Shown: in pieces, positions 15,869 through 24,320 of the stretch
Position numbering within the stretch: position 1 is the stretch's first letter
Layout: every line of letters begins with the position of its first letter
Source: Acidobacteriota bacterium
GTDB taxonomy: Bacteria; Acidobacteriota; Terriglobia; Terriglobales; Acidobacteriaceae
Assembly: GCA_028876395.1 (NCBI GenBank)
Contig: JAGWRX010000200.1
Location: forward strand, 1 to 33,662
Reading direction: 5' to 3'
DNA: 33,662 bases
Translations under genes and position numbers: made by a program
The notes under the pieces: model-generated
The model's input: only the letters and a program-made list of their open reading frames with translations
Database searches by the model: none
Told to the model about the DNA's origin: nothing

Positions 15869-16651
15869 ATGAACGGCTCGTTGTTTGACTTATCGGGAAA
15901 TGTTGCGCTTGTAACAGGCACCAGCCGCGGTTTGGGGCAATACTTTGCCCGGGCGCTGGCGCGTGCCGGCGCTGACATTGCGATGACCAGCCGGAACAAG
16001 GATTCGCTGAGCGGATTTGCGGGCGAGATTCGGGAGCTGGGGCGGCAGGCTTTCTGCACGGAACTCGATGTGCGCGATCATGCGAGCATCCAGCAGGCCG
16101 TTGCCGCGGTTGAGGCGCATTTCGGCAAAATCGACATCCTTGTGAACAATGCCGGCTGCAACATTCGCAAACCCGCGCTGGATGTGACCTGGGAGGACTG
16201 GAACACGATACTGGATACGAATCTGCGCGGCTCATTTTTTGTGGCACAGGCCGTTGCGCGAGGCATGATTCAGCGTGGCTACGGGCGCATGATCAATATC
16301 GGCTCCGTCACGAGCGTTGCAGGATTCGCCGGGCTCGCTCCCTACGGCGCCAGCCGCGGTGGGATACGGCAGCTCACGATGAGTCTGGCCGACGATTGGG
16401 GCGTCCACGGTGTCACCGTAAATTGCCTGGCGCCGGGCTGGTTCAAGACGGCACAAAATCAGGTGCTGTATGAAAATGCCGCGTGGGTGGAATATATCTG
16501 CGACCGCATTCCACTGAAGCGTCCGGGGCGGCCTGACGATCTTGATGGGGCGGTTGTGTTTCTGGCTTCGGAGTCAAGCCGCTACGTTACCGGCCAGACA
16601 CTGCTGGTGGATGGGGGTGTCTCAACGGGAGCCACCAAGGCAACCGTTTAA
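15869..16651 (+). CDS. SDR-family oxidoreductase, gluconate 5-dehydrogenase-like, with Arg in place of catalytic Lys
   Basis: 260 residues, classical SDR. The cofactor motif TGTSRGLG (16-23), NNAG (93-96), catalytic Ser146 (NIGSVTS) and Tyr159 are present. The active-site YxxxK reads YGASR, so position 163 is Arg instead of Lys. The C-terminal VTGQTLLVDGG is standard. It starts 11 bp after the zinc dehydrogenase stop with GAGGA as SD and ends the sugar-acid operon. Gluconate 5-dehydrogenase/5-ketogluconate reductase (IdnO, KduD-like) is the closest role I can propose. The Lys-to-Arg change may reduce or alter activity, or may be a feature of this subfamily. Confidence 0.9.
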   Translation: MNGSLFDLSGNVALVTGTSRGLGQYFARALARAGADIAMTSRNKDSLSGFAGEIRELGRQAFCTELDVRDHASIQQAVAAVEAHFGKIDILVNNAGCNIRKPALDVTWEDWNTILDTNLRGSFFVAQAVARGMIQRGYGRMINIGSVTSVAGFAGLAPYGASRGGIRQLTMSLADDWGVHGVTVNCLAPGWFKTAQNQVLYENAAWVEYICDRIPLKRPGRPDDLDGAVVFLASESSRYVTGQTLLVDGGVSTGATKATV

Positions 16652-16924
16652 GTCTCGCGATTTCCTCTGCGGGCGAGTTGGCAAGAGGCCGCTCCGGCGC
16701 TGAGAAGGCGCAGCCCCATGCCGGCCGCTGACGGCGCTGGGCGCTGAACAGGGCTACGCTCGGAGCGCAGGGGAGTCCTTTGCCAGGGCGGATCCCATGA
16801 CAAGTGGAGAATGAGGCGAGCCGGCCCGGAAATCCGGGGCCCGGAAATCCGGATTGAGAGCTAAATATCCAAAGAATGCGGATTTTGGTCTAAACTAGTC
16901 CAGAGGCGGTGCAGGGTCTTTGAC
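16652..16924. other. Intergenic region before the metal-efflux operon
   Basis: No gene seen in these 273 bases. The first ~150 bases are GC-rich without a clear terminator for the SDR gene. The second half carries the tandem dyad repeat at 16823-16852 and then a more AT-rich stretch (16858-16900, including TTTTGGTCTAAACT) that probably holds the efflux-operon promoter. Confidence 0.5.
16823..16852 (+). repeat. Tandem 15-bp direct repeat, each unit a CCGGA-AA-TCCGG dyad
   Basis: The 15-mer GGCCCGGAAATCCGG occurs twice with no spacer (16823-16837 and 16838-16852). Each copy contains an inverted repeat CCGGA/TCCGG separated by AA. It is centred about 87 bp before the GTG of the first efflux-operon gene. 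This fits a double operator for a dimeric regulator; which regulator is unknown. Confidence 0.7.
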
Positions 16925-17206
16925 GTGCTCCTGACAATGTCTGGCCAAAAACGAATCTGGTGTGTGGTGGTCCCGGTGGTGCTTCTCGTGCTGCTGCTGG
17001 GGTCTACGCTCGGTGCGGTCTGGCATCATCACGTCAATACTTCTTCAGACAACTGTCCGCTATGCCATCTGACGATTGCGCCGTCCGTGACAGGGGTTCG
17101 CGCATGTGTTCTGGCCCCTACGGGCGCCGGGCCTGAACCTCAGTATATTAACTTCATCTCTCGTTATACCTCGCGACAGATTCCCGCACGCGCGCCTCCC
17201 GCATAG
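16925..17206 (+). CDS. Small His/Cys-rich membrane or secreted protein heading the efflux operon
   Basis: 93 residues. One strong N-terminal hydrophobic segment (VVVPVVLLVLLLGSTLGAV) acts as signal or anchor and is followed directly by HHH and then by CPLCHLTIAP. The trio of His and the CxxCH motif look like metal ligands on the periplasmic side. CxxCH is also the haem c attachment motif, but the rest shows no cytochrome features. GTG 16925 is preferred because AGGG (16913-16916) lies 8 bp upstream; ATG 16937 is in frame without SD. It sits about 75 bp upstream of the TolC-type gene of a heavy-metal efflux system, so a metal-binding accessory role (DUF2946-like) is inferred. Not firmly recognised. 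Confidence 0.6.
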   Translation: MLLTMSGQKRIWCVVVPVVLLVLLLGSTLGAVWHHHVNTSSDNCPLCHLTIAPSVTGVRACVLAPTGAGPEPQYINFISRYTSRQIPARAPPA

Positions 17207-17279
17207 ACTCTGCATTCCTTCCGTGCCTTTGCGGCACGCCCAATCGGTGTATTCCCCTCTTGAAGGAGGCTGATTGCCT

Positions 17280-18608
17280 ATGCGTTTGCAACGCTTGTGC
17301 TCTTCCATTTTGCTTTTCACGTCTTGTTTCTTTGAAGCCGCGGGCGCCCAATCCCCGCCGGCCCAAAGCCAGTCTCCGCTGCCTGTGCAAGCACAGACCC
17401 TTGCTCAGAAGCCGGGCGCGGTGGTTATTTCGCTGGACGACGCCATTCAAATGGCGCTCCAGCACAACCACAACCTGCTGGCGGCGCGTACGGTGATTCA
17501 GCAGAACGAAGCGGAAGAACGGACGGCCAATCTGCGGCCGAATCCGGTGCTGCTGGGCGACGCGGATTTTCTGCCGGTCTTCCAGCCGAGTCAATTGACC
17601 GCAGATTACCTGGACAACACGGCGCAGTTTGACCTGGGCGTCAGCTATCTGTTTGAGCGCGGGAAAAAGCGCCAGCACCGACTGCAGGCGGCCAGGGATG
17701 TGACGGCGGTTACGCGATCACAGGTTTCCGACAACGAGCGCGCTCTTACTTTCAACGTTGCATCGCAATTCATCAATGTCGAGCTTGCCGAATCGACTTT
17801 GGAGCTGGCGACCCAGGATTTGAAGAGTTTCCAGGACACGGTGGATATTGCCGAAGCGCGGTACAAGGCAGGGGACATCGGCGAGGGCGATCTGCTGAAG
17901 ATCAAGCTGCAGTTGCTTCAGTTTCAGACAGACATCTCTGCCGCAAAGCTCGCCAGGGTGCAGGGGTTGTCAGACTTGCGGCAGCTGCTGGGGTATGAAT
18001 CGGTGGGTCCGGACTATGACGTGGCGGGGTCATTCGATTATCAGCCTGTCAAAGGCAATGTGGAAGATTTTCAAACAAAAGCCCTGCTGAGCAGGCCGGA
18101 CCTCAAGGCAGCGCAGTTGGGAATGACTGCCGCGCATAGCCAGATGGAACTGCAAAAGTCCATCGGTAAAAGAGATGTTACGGGGCAAATCAACTACACG
18201 CACCTGGCCTATCTCAACGACATTTCTCTGTTCGGCCAAATCCAACTGCCGATCTTCGATCGCAACCAGGGTGAGATTGCGCGCGCGGGATTTGCCATGA
18301 CGCAGGCTCAGGAGCAGGAAAAGTTCACGAGCGGGCAGGTGATGACGGACGTGAGGGATGCGTTTGAAAGCCTGCGCGCGAATGACAAGATCGTCGGCCT
18401 CTATCGTTCGGGCTACCTCGACGAGGCACAGCAATCCCGCGATATCAGCGAATACGCCTACCGGCACGGCGCCGCGAGCCTGCTTGATTTTCTGGATGCG
18501 GAGCGCAGTTATCGGGCCACGCAACTTGGCTACCGCCAGGCGCTCGCATCGTATTTGATCGCTCTCGAACAGCTTCGCGATGCTGTGGGAACGAGGAGCT
18601 TACCATGA
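17280..18608 (+). CDS. TolC/CusC-type outer-membrane efflux protein
   Basis: 442 residues from ATG 17280 (AAGGAGG at 17263-17269; a TTG at 17274 is also possible). A signal peptide is followed by a linker rich in Pro and Gln. The body shows the two-fold OEP repeat: VISLDDAIQMALQHNHNLLAAR at the first repeat, with long coiled-coil helices (LAESTLELATQDLKSFQDTVDIAEARYKAGDIGEGDLLK) and the matching second-half helix (SRDISEYAYRHGAASLLDFLDAERSY). This is the CusC/CzcC branch that forms the trimeric exit duct of heavy-metal RND pumps. The stop overlaps the start of the adaptor gene (ATGA), so the two are translationally coupled. Confidence 0.92.
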   Translation: MRLQRLCSSILLFTSCFFEAAGAQSPPAQSQSPLPVQAQTLAQKPGAVVISLDDAIQMALQHNHNLLAARTVIQQNEAEERTANLRPNPVLLGDADFLPVFQPSQLTADYLDNTAQFDLGVSYLFERGKKRQHRLQAARDVTAVTRSQVSDNERALTFNVASQFINVELAESTLELATQDLKSFQDTVDIAEARYKAGDIGEGDLLKIKLQLLQFQTDISAAKLARVQGLSDLRQLLGYESVGPDYDVAGSFDYQPVKGNVEDFQTKALLSRPDLKAAQLGMTAAHSQMELQKSIGKRDVTGQINYTHLAYLNDISLFGQIQLPIFDRNQGEIARAGFAMTQAQEQEKFTSGQVMTDVRDAFESLRANDKIVGLYRSGYLDEAQQSRDISEYAYRHGAASLLDFLDAERSYRATQLGYRQALASYLIALEQLRDAVGTRSLP

Positions 18609-19789
18609 AGATCGCACTTACCCATCGCTGCAACGGCCGGGCTTTGAGCGCGATGGCGCTTGCTTTTGTGCTTCTGCTGACGGCGTGCAAGCCAAACGAT
18701 CGCGACCGGGCGAACGAGATGACATCGTTTTCCGCCGGCGCCTCCGCCTCCGCGACTCCGCAGCTCTTCACGATTCCCGAAGACCAGATGTCGCACGTGC
18801 AGGTTGTCACGATCGCGCCAACCACTTTGAAGCGGACGCTTCGGCTCACGGGCACCGTGGCGTACAACGCATTCAACACCACGCCGGTGATAACCCAAGT
18901 GGGCGGGCCTGTGAGCAGAATTCTGGTTGTGCCGGGGCAGCAGGTGAAGGCAGGCGAACCCATGCTTGATGTGAGCAGTCCCGATTACTCGCAGCTGCTG
19001 GACGCCTATTTGAAAGCGGCGGATTCCTACCGTCTGACGCAGAAGAACTACACCCGCGCGCAGGACCTGTATCAGCACCATGCGATCGCCGAGCGCGATC
19101 TTGAGCAGGCCGAGTCAGACCGCAACCAGGCCAGGGCGGACCTGAATGCGGCCGACCAGGGGATGAAGATTCTCTGAGTCAAGAATCCTGCTGATCTGGC
19201 AAAGACAACTTCGTCAGCGCAGATTCCCGTGCTTGCGCCGATCAGCGGGGAAGTAGTCGAGCGCCTTGTTTCTCCGGGGCAAGTGGTGCAGGCGGGCCAG
19301 ACACAGGCGTTTACGATCTCAGATCTCAGCACGGTGTGGGTTCTTGCAAACGTGTACCAGGGCGACCTTGCTTATGTTCATAGCGGGGACGATGTCGTTG
19401 TGCAGACGGATTCGTATCCCGGCAGCTTTCATGGAAGGATCTCTTATGTTTCGCCAGCGCTCGACCCGGGGACGAGAACACTGCAAGCACGCATTGTGGT
19501 GGACAACCCGGGCGAGAAGCTGAAGCGGGACATGTATTGCACCGTGACGGTGACGGCAGGCTCTCTCTCAAACGTTGTTGCCGTGCCCAACGCATCTGTT
19601 CTGCGCGATGACAACAACCAGCCGTTTATCTATGTTGCCAGCGGCACGAATCAGTTTGGCAGGCGCGACGTGGAGTTGGGCGAAAGCCAGAATGGCCAGA
19701 CGCAAATTCTGAAGGGCATTTCCGCTGGAGAGAGGGTTGTGGGCGACGGCAGCTTGTTTCTTCAGTTTGCTAATTCGCTGCAACACTGA
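18605..19789 (+). pseudogene. CusB/CzcB-type periplasmic adaptor interrupted by an in-frame TGA
   Basis: The 5' part (18605-19177) encodes 190 residues: a lipoprotein signal with lipobox LTAC (Cys28), the barrel-sandwich half GPVSRILVVPGQQVKAGEP, and alpha-hairpin helices, ending GMKIL at TGA 19175-19177. Reading on in the same frame without any shift gives VKNPADLAKTTSSAQIPV and then LAPISGEVVERLVSPGQVV, VWVLANVYQGDLAYV and the membrane-proximal domain up to 19789 (203 residues). Together the ~394 residues match one full adaptor. Related adaptors usually have a Gly after the IL at this point, and GGA to TGA is one substitution. An internal start (ATG or other) could make a C-terminal fragment, but it would lack the export signal. 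Either a nonsense mutation, a sequencing error or read-through. Flanking genes are intact. Confidence 0.85.
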
Positions 19790-19803
19790 GGAGGCGTCTG
19801 CGC

Positions 19804-22800
19804 ATGATTCATCGTATCGTTCAGTTCGCGCTGCGGCAACGTATGCTGGTCCTGCTCCTGGTCGCCTTCATTGCCGCCGGCGGAGCGATCTCGTTCTACA
19901 ACATGCCTGTGGATGCCTACCCCGATCTCTCTCCGCCGATGGTGGAGATCATTACGCAATGGCCTGGGCACGCAGCCGAAGAGATCGAGCGCCTGGTTAC
20001 CGTTCCGACAGAAGTGGAGATGAACGGCGTTCCCAAGATGTCAGTAATGCGCTCGATTTCGCTGTATGGACTTTCAGACGTCATTTTGACATTCGATGAA
20101 AACACCGACGACTATTTTGCGCGTCAGGTGGTGTTTCAGCGGCTGAGCGAGATTACGTACCCGCCTGGAGTGACCCCGACGATGGCGCCGCTTGCAAGTC
20201 CATCGGGTCTCGTCTACCGATATGTTTTGCAGAGCCCGGATCGCACGCCGCAGGAACTGAAAACCTTTGAGGACTGGGTGATCGACCGGGAATACAAACA
20301 GGTGCCGGGAGTGGCGGACGACTCCGGCTTTGGCGGCACGGTCATGGAATATCAGGTGCTGCTGGATCCGGCGAAGCTTTACGCCTACCACATCACTGTG
20401 CCGGCGGTTCTTCAGCAACTATCGGTGAATAATTCCAATGCAGGAGGCGGTTTCTACTCGCAGGGGGGCCAATTCTATTATGTCCGTGGCATCGGCCTCA
20501 TTCGTGATACCTCCGACATTGGCAACGTCGTGGTGGGATCGCAGAATGGCGTGCCGGTTCGCATTCGTGACATCGGCGAAGTGACGATAGGACATGCTCC
20601 CCGCCTTGGAGAGTTCGGCTTCAACCAAACCGATGACGCCGTCGAAGGCGTTATCGTGATGCGGCGCGGCGAACAGACGCAGAATGTGCTGAAAGGCGTC
20701 GAAGCCAAGACGCGCGAATTGAACGAGCGCATCCTGCCGCCTGACGTGAAGGTGCGGCCGTACTATGACCGGAGCGATCTGGTACGACTGACGATCAACA
20801 CTGTCGAACACAACATGCTGCTTGGAATGGCCCTTGTTCTTCTGGTACTGATGGCGTTTCTGGTGAGCATTCGCGCGGCGGTGATCGTGGCGCTCACGAT
20901 TCCACTGTCCCTGCTCTTTTCCTTTATATTCCTGCACGCGCGAGACATCCCAGCCAACCTGCTTTCGATTGGGGCAATCGATTTTGGAATTCTGATTGAC
21001 GGAACACTGGTGATGGTAGAGAACATCTTCCGCGAGCTGGGCGCGCGCGAAGGCCAGACCTATGACCTGCAGGAAGTGATCCGGGTGGCGGCGAAGGACG
21101 TCGATCGCCCGATCTTCTACTCCGTCGCGGTCATTATTGCGGGCTATCTACCTATCTACGTGCTCAGCGGGCCCTCAGGAAAGCTATTCAAACCCATGGC
21201 CGACACAGTGGCCATCGCGCTCGTCGGTGCGCTGATTCTGACGCTCACGTTTGTTCCTGTGATGTGCGCGTACTGGTTCAAAAAGGGAGTTCACGAGCGC
21301 GTGAACAAGCCATTCGAGTGGGTGCGCGATGTCTATGCGGTACAGCTCGAGTGGTGCCTCGATCACCCGAAAGCAACCATGATTGGAGCCACCGTGATTT
21401 TCGCCGCCTCGCTCCTTCTGGTCCCTTTCATTGGCGGAGAGTTCATGCCTCATCTCGACGAAGGTGCGCTATGGGTTCGGGCGACCATGCCTTATACGGT
21501 TTCGTTCGACACGGCGAGCAAGTTCTCTCCGCAGGTTCGCAACATACTGTTGAAATATCCGATGGTGACCGACGTTGGCTCCGAACTAGGCCGTCCGGAC
21601 GATGGGACTGATCCCACGGGGTTCTTCAATGATGAATTCTACGTGGGCTTGAAGCCTTATTCGGATGCTTCATGGAAGACCGGCTCCATCCACAACAAGG
21701 CAGAGCTTACGGCGGATATCCAAAATCAGCTCAAGGCATTTCCCGGAGTCATCTTCAATTACACGCAGCCCGCAGAAGACGCAGTGGACGAAGCACTGAC
21801 GGGCTTGAAGAGCGCACTGGCCGTAAAGATTTATGGCCCCGATTTGAACGTTCTGCAGAGCAAAGCGCTGGAGATCAAGCGCAGGCTTTCACAGGTGCCT
21901 GGATTCACAGAGCTGACTGTTGTGCGCGAGCTCGGACAGCCCAGCCTGCTGATCGATGTCGACCGAGACAAGATTTCGCGTTACGGCATCAACGTAGCGG
22001 ATGTCGAAGCGGTGGTTCAAGCGGCGGTCGGCGGCCAGGCGGCTACCCAGGTTATTCAAGGCGAGAAGCTGTTCGATCTCGTGGTGCGCATGAAACCTGA
22101 ATTCCGCGAAAGCGCGCGGCAAATTGGCAACCTGCTTGTGGGCACACCGTCAGGCCAGCAAATTCCATTGAGCGAGCTTTCAAACATTCATGAGGCCGGC
22201 GGCGCGTCGTTTATCTATCGCGAGAACAATTCCCGCTATATCGGTGTGCAGTACAGCGTAGAAGGGCGCGACCTGCAGAGCGCAGTGGTGGCCGGCCAGC
22301 GATCCATCGCGGATATTCAAAAGTCTCTGCCTGCCGGGTATCGGCTGACATGGGGCGGGGAGTACGGTGAATTGCTTCAGGCACAACACCAGATGGAATA
22401 CATCGGTCCGCTGGCAGTGCTTATCATCTTCATGATTCTGTTTGCGCTTTACGGGAACTTCAAATTCCCGTTGACCATTGCTATTGGAGTGATTCTTACG
22501 GTGCCGGTGGGCGCCCTGCTCGCTCTCAAGTTGACCAATACGTCGTTCAGCGCCTCGTCGGGTCTTGGGCTGCTTGCGCTGATGGGCGTGTCCGTGGAGA
22601 CTGCGGTCATTCTTGTTTCGTACATCAACAAGCTGCGTCTTGAAAACAAAGACATCCGGACGGCAACGCGCGAGGCCTCGCTGTTGCGACTGCGCCCCAT
22701 CATGATGACCGCGCTTGTTGCCTGCCTGGGGCTTTTGCCTGCTGCGCTCTCGACCGGCATCGGCTCTGACACACAGAAGCCTTTTGCGATCGTCATCGTC

Positions 22801-22893
22801 GCGGGCCTGGTTTCGCGGCTCTTCCTCGGCTTCTTCGTGAACCCTGTGCTGTACGAGATGGTCGCGCGCGATGGAGATGTTTTGCAGGTCTGA
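19804..22893 (+). CDS. CzcA/CusA-family heavy-metal efflux RND pump
   Basis: 1029 residues, close to full family length. The first transmembrane helix (MLVLLLVAFIAAGGAISF) is followed by the HME signature PVDAYPDLSPPMVEI and by porter domains; two blocks of transmembrane helices lie at ~335-540 and ~865-1020. The proton-relay helix 4 reads DFGILIDGTLVMVEN (393-407), which follows the divalent-cation (Czc-like) pattern DFGx3DGxxVxVEN rather than the Cus pattern. The duct region has GRPDDGTDPTGFFNDEFY. It probably exports Zn, Co, Cd, Ni or similar from periplasm or cytoplasm with the TolC-type protein and the adaptor, which here carries a stop codon. GAGGAGG precedes the ATG. Its 3' end is only 33 bp from the convergent nitrate operon. 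Confidence 0.95.
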   Translation: MIHRIVQFALRQRMLVLLLVAFIAAGGAISFYNMPVDAYPDLSPPMVEIITQWPGHAAEEIERLVTVPTEVEMNGVPKMSVMRSISLYGLSDVILTFDENTDDYFARQVVFQRLSEITYPPGVTPTMAPLASPSGLVYRYVLQSPDRTPQELKTFEDWVIDREYKQVPGVADDSGFGGTVMEYQVLLDPAKLYAYHITVPAVLQQLSVNNSNAGGGFYSQGGQFYYVRGIGLIRDTSDIGNVVVGSQNGVPVRIRDIGEVTIGHAPRLGEFGFNQTDDAVEGVIVMRRGEQTQNVLKGVEAKTRELNERILPPDVKVRPYYDRSDLVRLTINTVEHNMLLGMALVLLVLMAFLVSIRAAVIVALTIPLSLLFSFIFLHARDIPANLLSIGAIDFGILIDGTLVMVENIFRELGAREGQTYDLQEVIRVAAKDVDRPIFYSVAVIIAGYLPIYVLSGPSGKLFKPMADTVAIALVGALILTLTFVPVMCAYWFKKGVHERVNKPFEWVRDVYAVQLEWCLDHPKATMIGATVIFAASLLLVPFIGGEFMPHLDEGALWVRATMPYTVSFDTASKFSPQVRNILLKYPMVTDVGSELGRPDDGTDPTGFFNDEFYVGLKPYSDASWKTGSIHNKAELTADIQNQLKAFPGVIFNYTQPAEDAVDEALTGLKSALAVKIYGPDLNVLQSKALEIKRRLSQVPGFTELTVVRELGQPSLLIDVDRDKISRYGINVADVEAVVQAAVGGQAATQVIQGEKLFDLVVRMKPEFRESARQIGNLLVGTPSGQQIPLSELSNIHEAGGASFIYRENNSRYIGVQYSVEGRDLQSAVVAGQRSIADIQKSLPAGYRLTWGGEYGELLQAQHQMEYIGPLAVLIIFMILFALYGNFKFPLTIAIGVILTVPVGALLALKLTNTSFSASSGLGLLALMGVSVETAVILVSYINKLRLENKDIRTATREASLLRLRPIMMTALVACLGLLPAALSTGIGSDTQKPFAIVIVAGLVSRLFLGFFVNPVLYEMVARDGDVLQV

Positions 22894-22926
22894 TTGGAGT
22901 GCCCGGTACAAGATGTGCGAGCTGTG

Positions 22927-23163
22927 TTATTCCTGCAAATCTTTCTGAGCCTCGCGATCAAAGCGGAACACGTATCGCAGGAGTCCTGCGTTGATGATGA
23001 GCAATGCTGTGGAGGCAAGCGCCGCCGGGATGAGCGTTCCGAACTGGCCGCGAAGGAGCGCTTCCATGGAGAAGGTGAGCAGCCACAATTGCACGACGAC
23101 GGTGGTGGCAACCAATATCAGAATTGCGCTGAACAACGTTGAGCCCTGGCTGCGTACGCTCAT
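22927..23163 (-). CDS. Small two-helix membrane protein, last gene of the nitrate-reductase-like operon
   Basis: 78 residues with two clear hydrophobic helices (LFSAILILVATTVVVQLWLL and IPAALASTALLIINAGLLRYV) and a charged C-terminus (FDREAQKDLQE). Its ATG follows the Rieske stop with no gap (TGAATG), a strong sign of coupling. No cofactor motif is visible. Similar short membrane proteins occur beside Rieske and molybdoenzyme genes; an anchoring or assembly role is a guess. Confidence 0.7.
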   Translation of the reverse strand: MSVRSQGSTLFSAILILVATTVVVQLWLLTFSMEALLRGQFGTLIPAALASTALLIINAGLLRYVFRFDREAQKDLQE

Positions 23164-23697
23164 TCAAGCCTCCAATCCGGTGGCGAAGATCTGGTCTCCG
23201 CGCTGCTCAATCGTGACCCTTGGAAGCGGGCGCGTCGGTGGGCCTGCAACGGGCGCTCCCTGGTCCACGTTGAAGATGCCGCGATGGCATGGGCAGGCAA
23301 GTTGATTCTCGAGTTTGTCGTAGACCACGGCGCATGACAGATGAGTGCAGACCTGTGAATAGGCAACGAGTTCTCCCTGCGGCGTGCGAATCGCGATGCA
23401 GGGGGATTCCGGAGTGGGATAACGAAAGAGCATCGAGCCATTCTGATGAAGAACGCTGGCGGGGCCCAGCAACTGCACTACGCTTGAGTCTCTGCGGACG
23501 AGTTGCCGGGCGAAAGCGGTTACCCAGTTGGCTATTGCCAGCAGGAGCGAACCGAGCGTTAGAAACTTTACCATTTCGCGGCGGCTTACATAGTGGTCGC
23601 CTTCCCATTCGATGGGAAAATCCTGCTGATATTTTGGATTCTTGCCGCAAGCAGAGCAGCCCTGGAACTTGCTGTCTTCTTTGACTTCCGTGCTCAT
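23164..23697 (-). CDS. Membrane-anchored Rieske [2Fe-2S] protein (bc1-type)
   Basis: 177 residues. An N-terminal CxxC (CSACGKN, Cys14 and Cys17) precedes a Tat-type motif SRREMVKFL and a single hydrophobic helix (~43-60), as in Rieske subunits that stay anchored by the uncleaved Tat signal. Cluster ligands are Cys116-Thr-His118 and Cys134-Pro-Cys136-His137. Cys121 and Cys136 form the extra disulfide pair characteristic of bc1/b6f-type high-potential Rieske proteins. ATG 23697 overlaps the ferredoxin stop by 4 bp. The frame is open further upstream but that extension overlaps the ferredoxin gene. In an operon with a molybdopterin oxidoreductase and a NarI-like subunit it likely carries electrons between quinol and another carrier. 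No cytochrome b of the bc1 type is encoded nearby. Confidence 0.93.
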   Translation of the reverse strand: MSTEVKEDSKFQGCSACGKNPKYQQDFPIEWEGDHYVSRREMVKFLTLGSLLLAIANWVTAFARQLVRRDSSVVQLLGPASVLHQNGSMLFRYPTPESPCIAIRTPQGELVAYSQVCTHLSCAVVYDKLENQLACPCHRGIFNVDQGAPVAGPPTRPLPRVTIEQRGDQIFATGLEA

Positions 23698-24320
23698 TGC
23701 TGAACCTCCAACATGAGTGCTACATCGTATGGGTCGGCTGGCAAGGCGCTGGGCGTGGGAGCGATCTGGATGAGATCGACATTCACGCGGTCGACTTCGC
23801 GAGGAACCATGACATACACCTTTGTCTTCACCTCTTCCTCGCCGAACGTCCAGGAGTTGACGGGGATGCCGCGCCGTGTGCGCTGAATCTCTTCCATAGT
23901 GGTGAAGGTGAGCGCGCCTGAGGGGCACACGGCGGCGCACATGGGCTTCTTCCCGACACTGCTGCGGTCATAGCACATGTCGCACTTCATCATCTGTTCG
24001 AACTCGGCCATGTACTTCGGTACGCCGAACGGGCAGGAGACGACACAGTTGGAACAGGCGATGCAGCGCGGCTTGAGAGAACTCTGCACAACGCCGTCGG
24101 GCGTCTTCTTGATTGCGTCCGCGGGGCAAACGCGGGCGCACACGGGATTCTCGCAGTGCATGCAGACCTGTGGCGCCGTCTGCACGCTGTCGAGCCGCTC
24201 GATCGTCTCGAGGTGGATCATGCTGGTGCCGCGGTGCGTGTCGCACTCGGCACAGGCCTGGACGCAGGCCTGGCATCCGATGCAACGCGAGTAGTCAATG
24301 AAAAACTCCCGCTGGCTCAT
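23694..24320 (-). CDS. Four-cluster [4Fe-4S] ferredoxin subunit (NarH/DmsB/HycB-like)
   Basis: 208 residues with 16 Cys in four binding sets: 13/16/19/23 ([11 protein letters not shown]), 53/56/61/65 ([13 protein letters not shown]), 86/89/92/96 ([11 protein letters not shown]) and 113/116/128/132 (CDMC and CAAVC). This is the electron-transfer subunit type that docks on molybdopterin oxidoreductases. There is no signal peptide. It overlaps the catalytic-subunit stop by 4 bp (ATGA) and the Rieske start by 4 bp, so the three are translationally coupled. The C-terminal ~70 residues after the last cluster are unusual in composition, with [21 protein letters not shown], and have no motif I recognise. 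Confidence 0.94.
   Translation of the reverse strand: MSQREFFIDYSRCIGCQACVQACAECDTHRGTSMIHLETIERLDSVQTAPQVCMHCENPVCARVCPADAIKKTPDGVVQSSLKPRCIACSNCVVSCPFGVPKYMAEFEQMMKCDMCYDRSSVGKKPMCAAVCPSGALTFTTMEEIQRTRRGIPVNSWTFGEEEVKTKVYVMVPREVDRVNVDLIQIAPTPSALPADPYDVALMLEVQQ

Noticed and set aside
17060..17108. CxxCH in the small operon-head protein as a haem c site
   Set aside because: A single CPLCH with no distal ligand pattern or cytochrome fold; metal binding alongside HHH is more plausible in this context.
19175..19240. TGA as a selenocysteine codon
   Set aside because: No family precedent for Sec at this adaptor position, the expected residue is Gly, and I could not draw a convincing bacterial SECIS hairpin just downstream. 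A nonsense change or sequence error is simpler.
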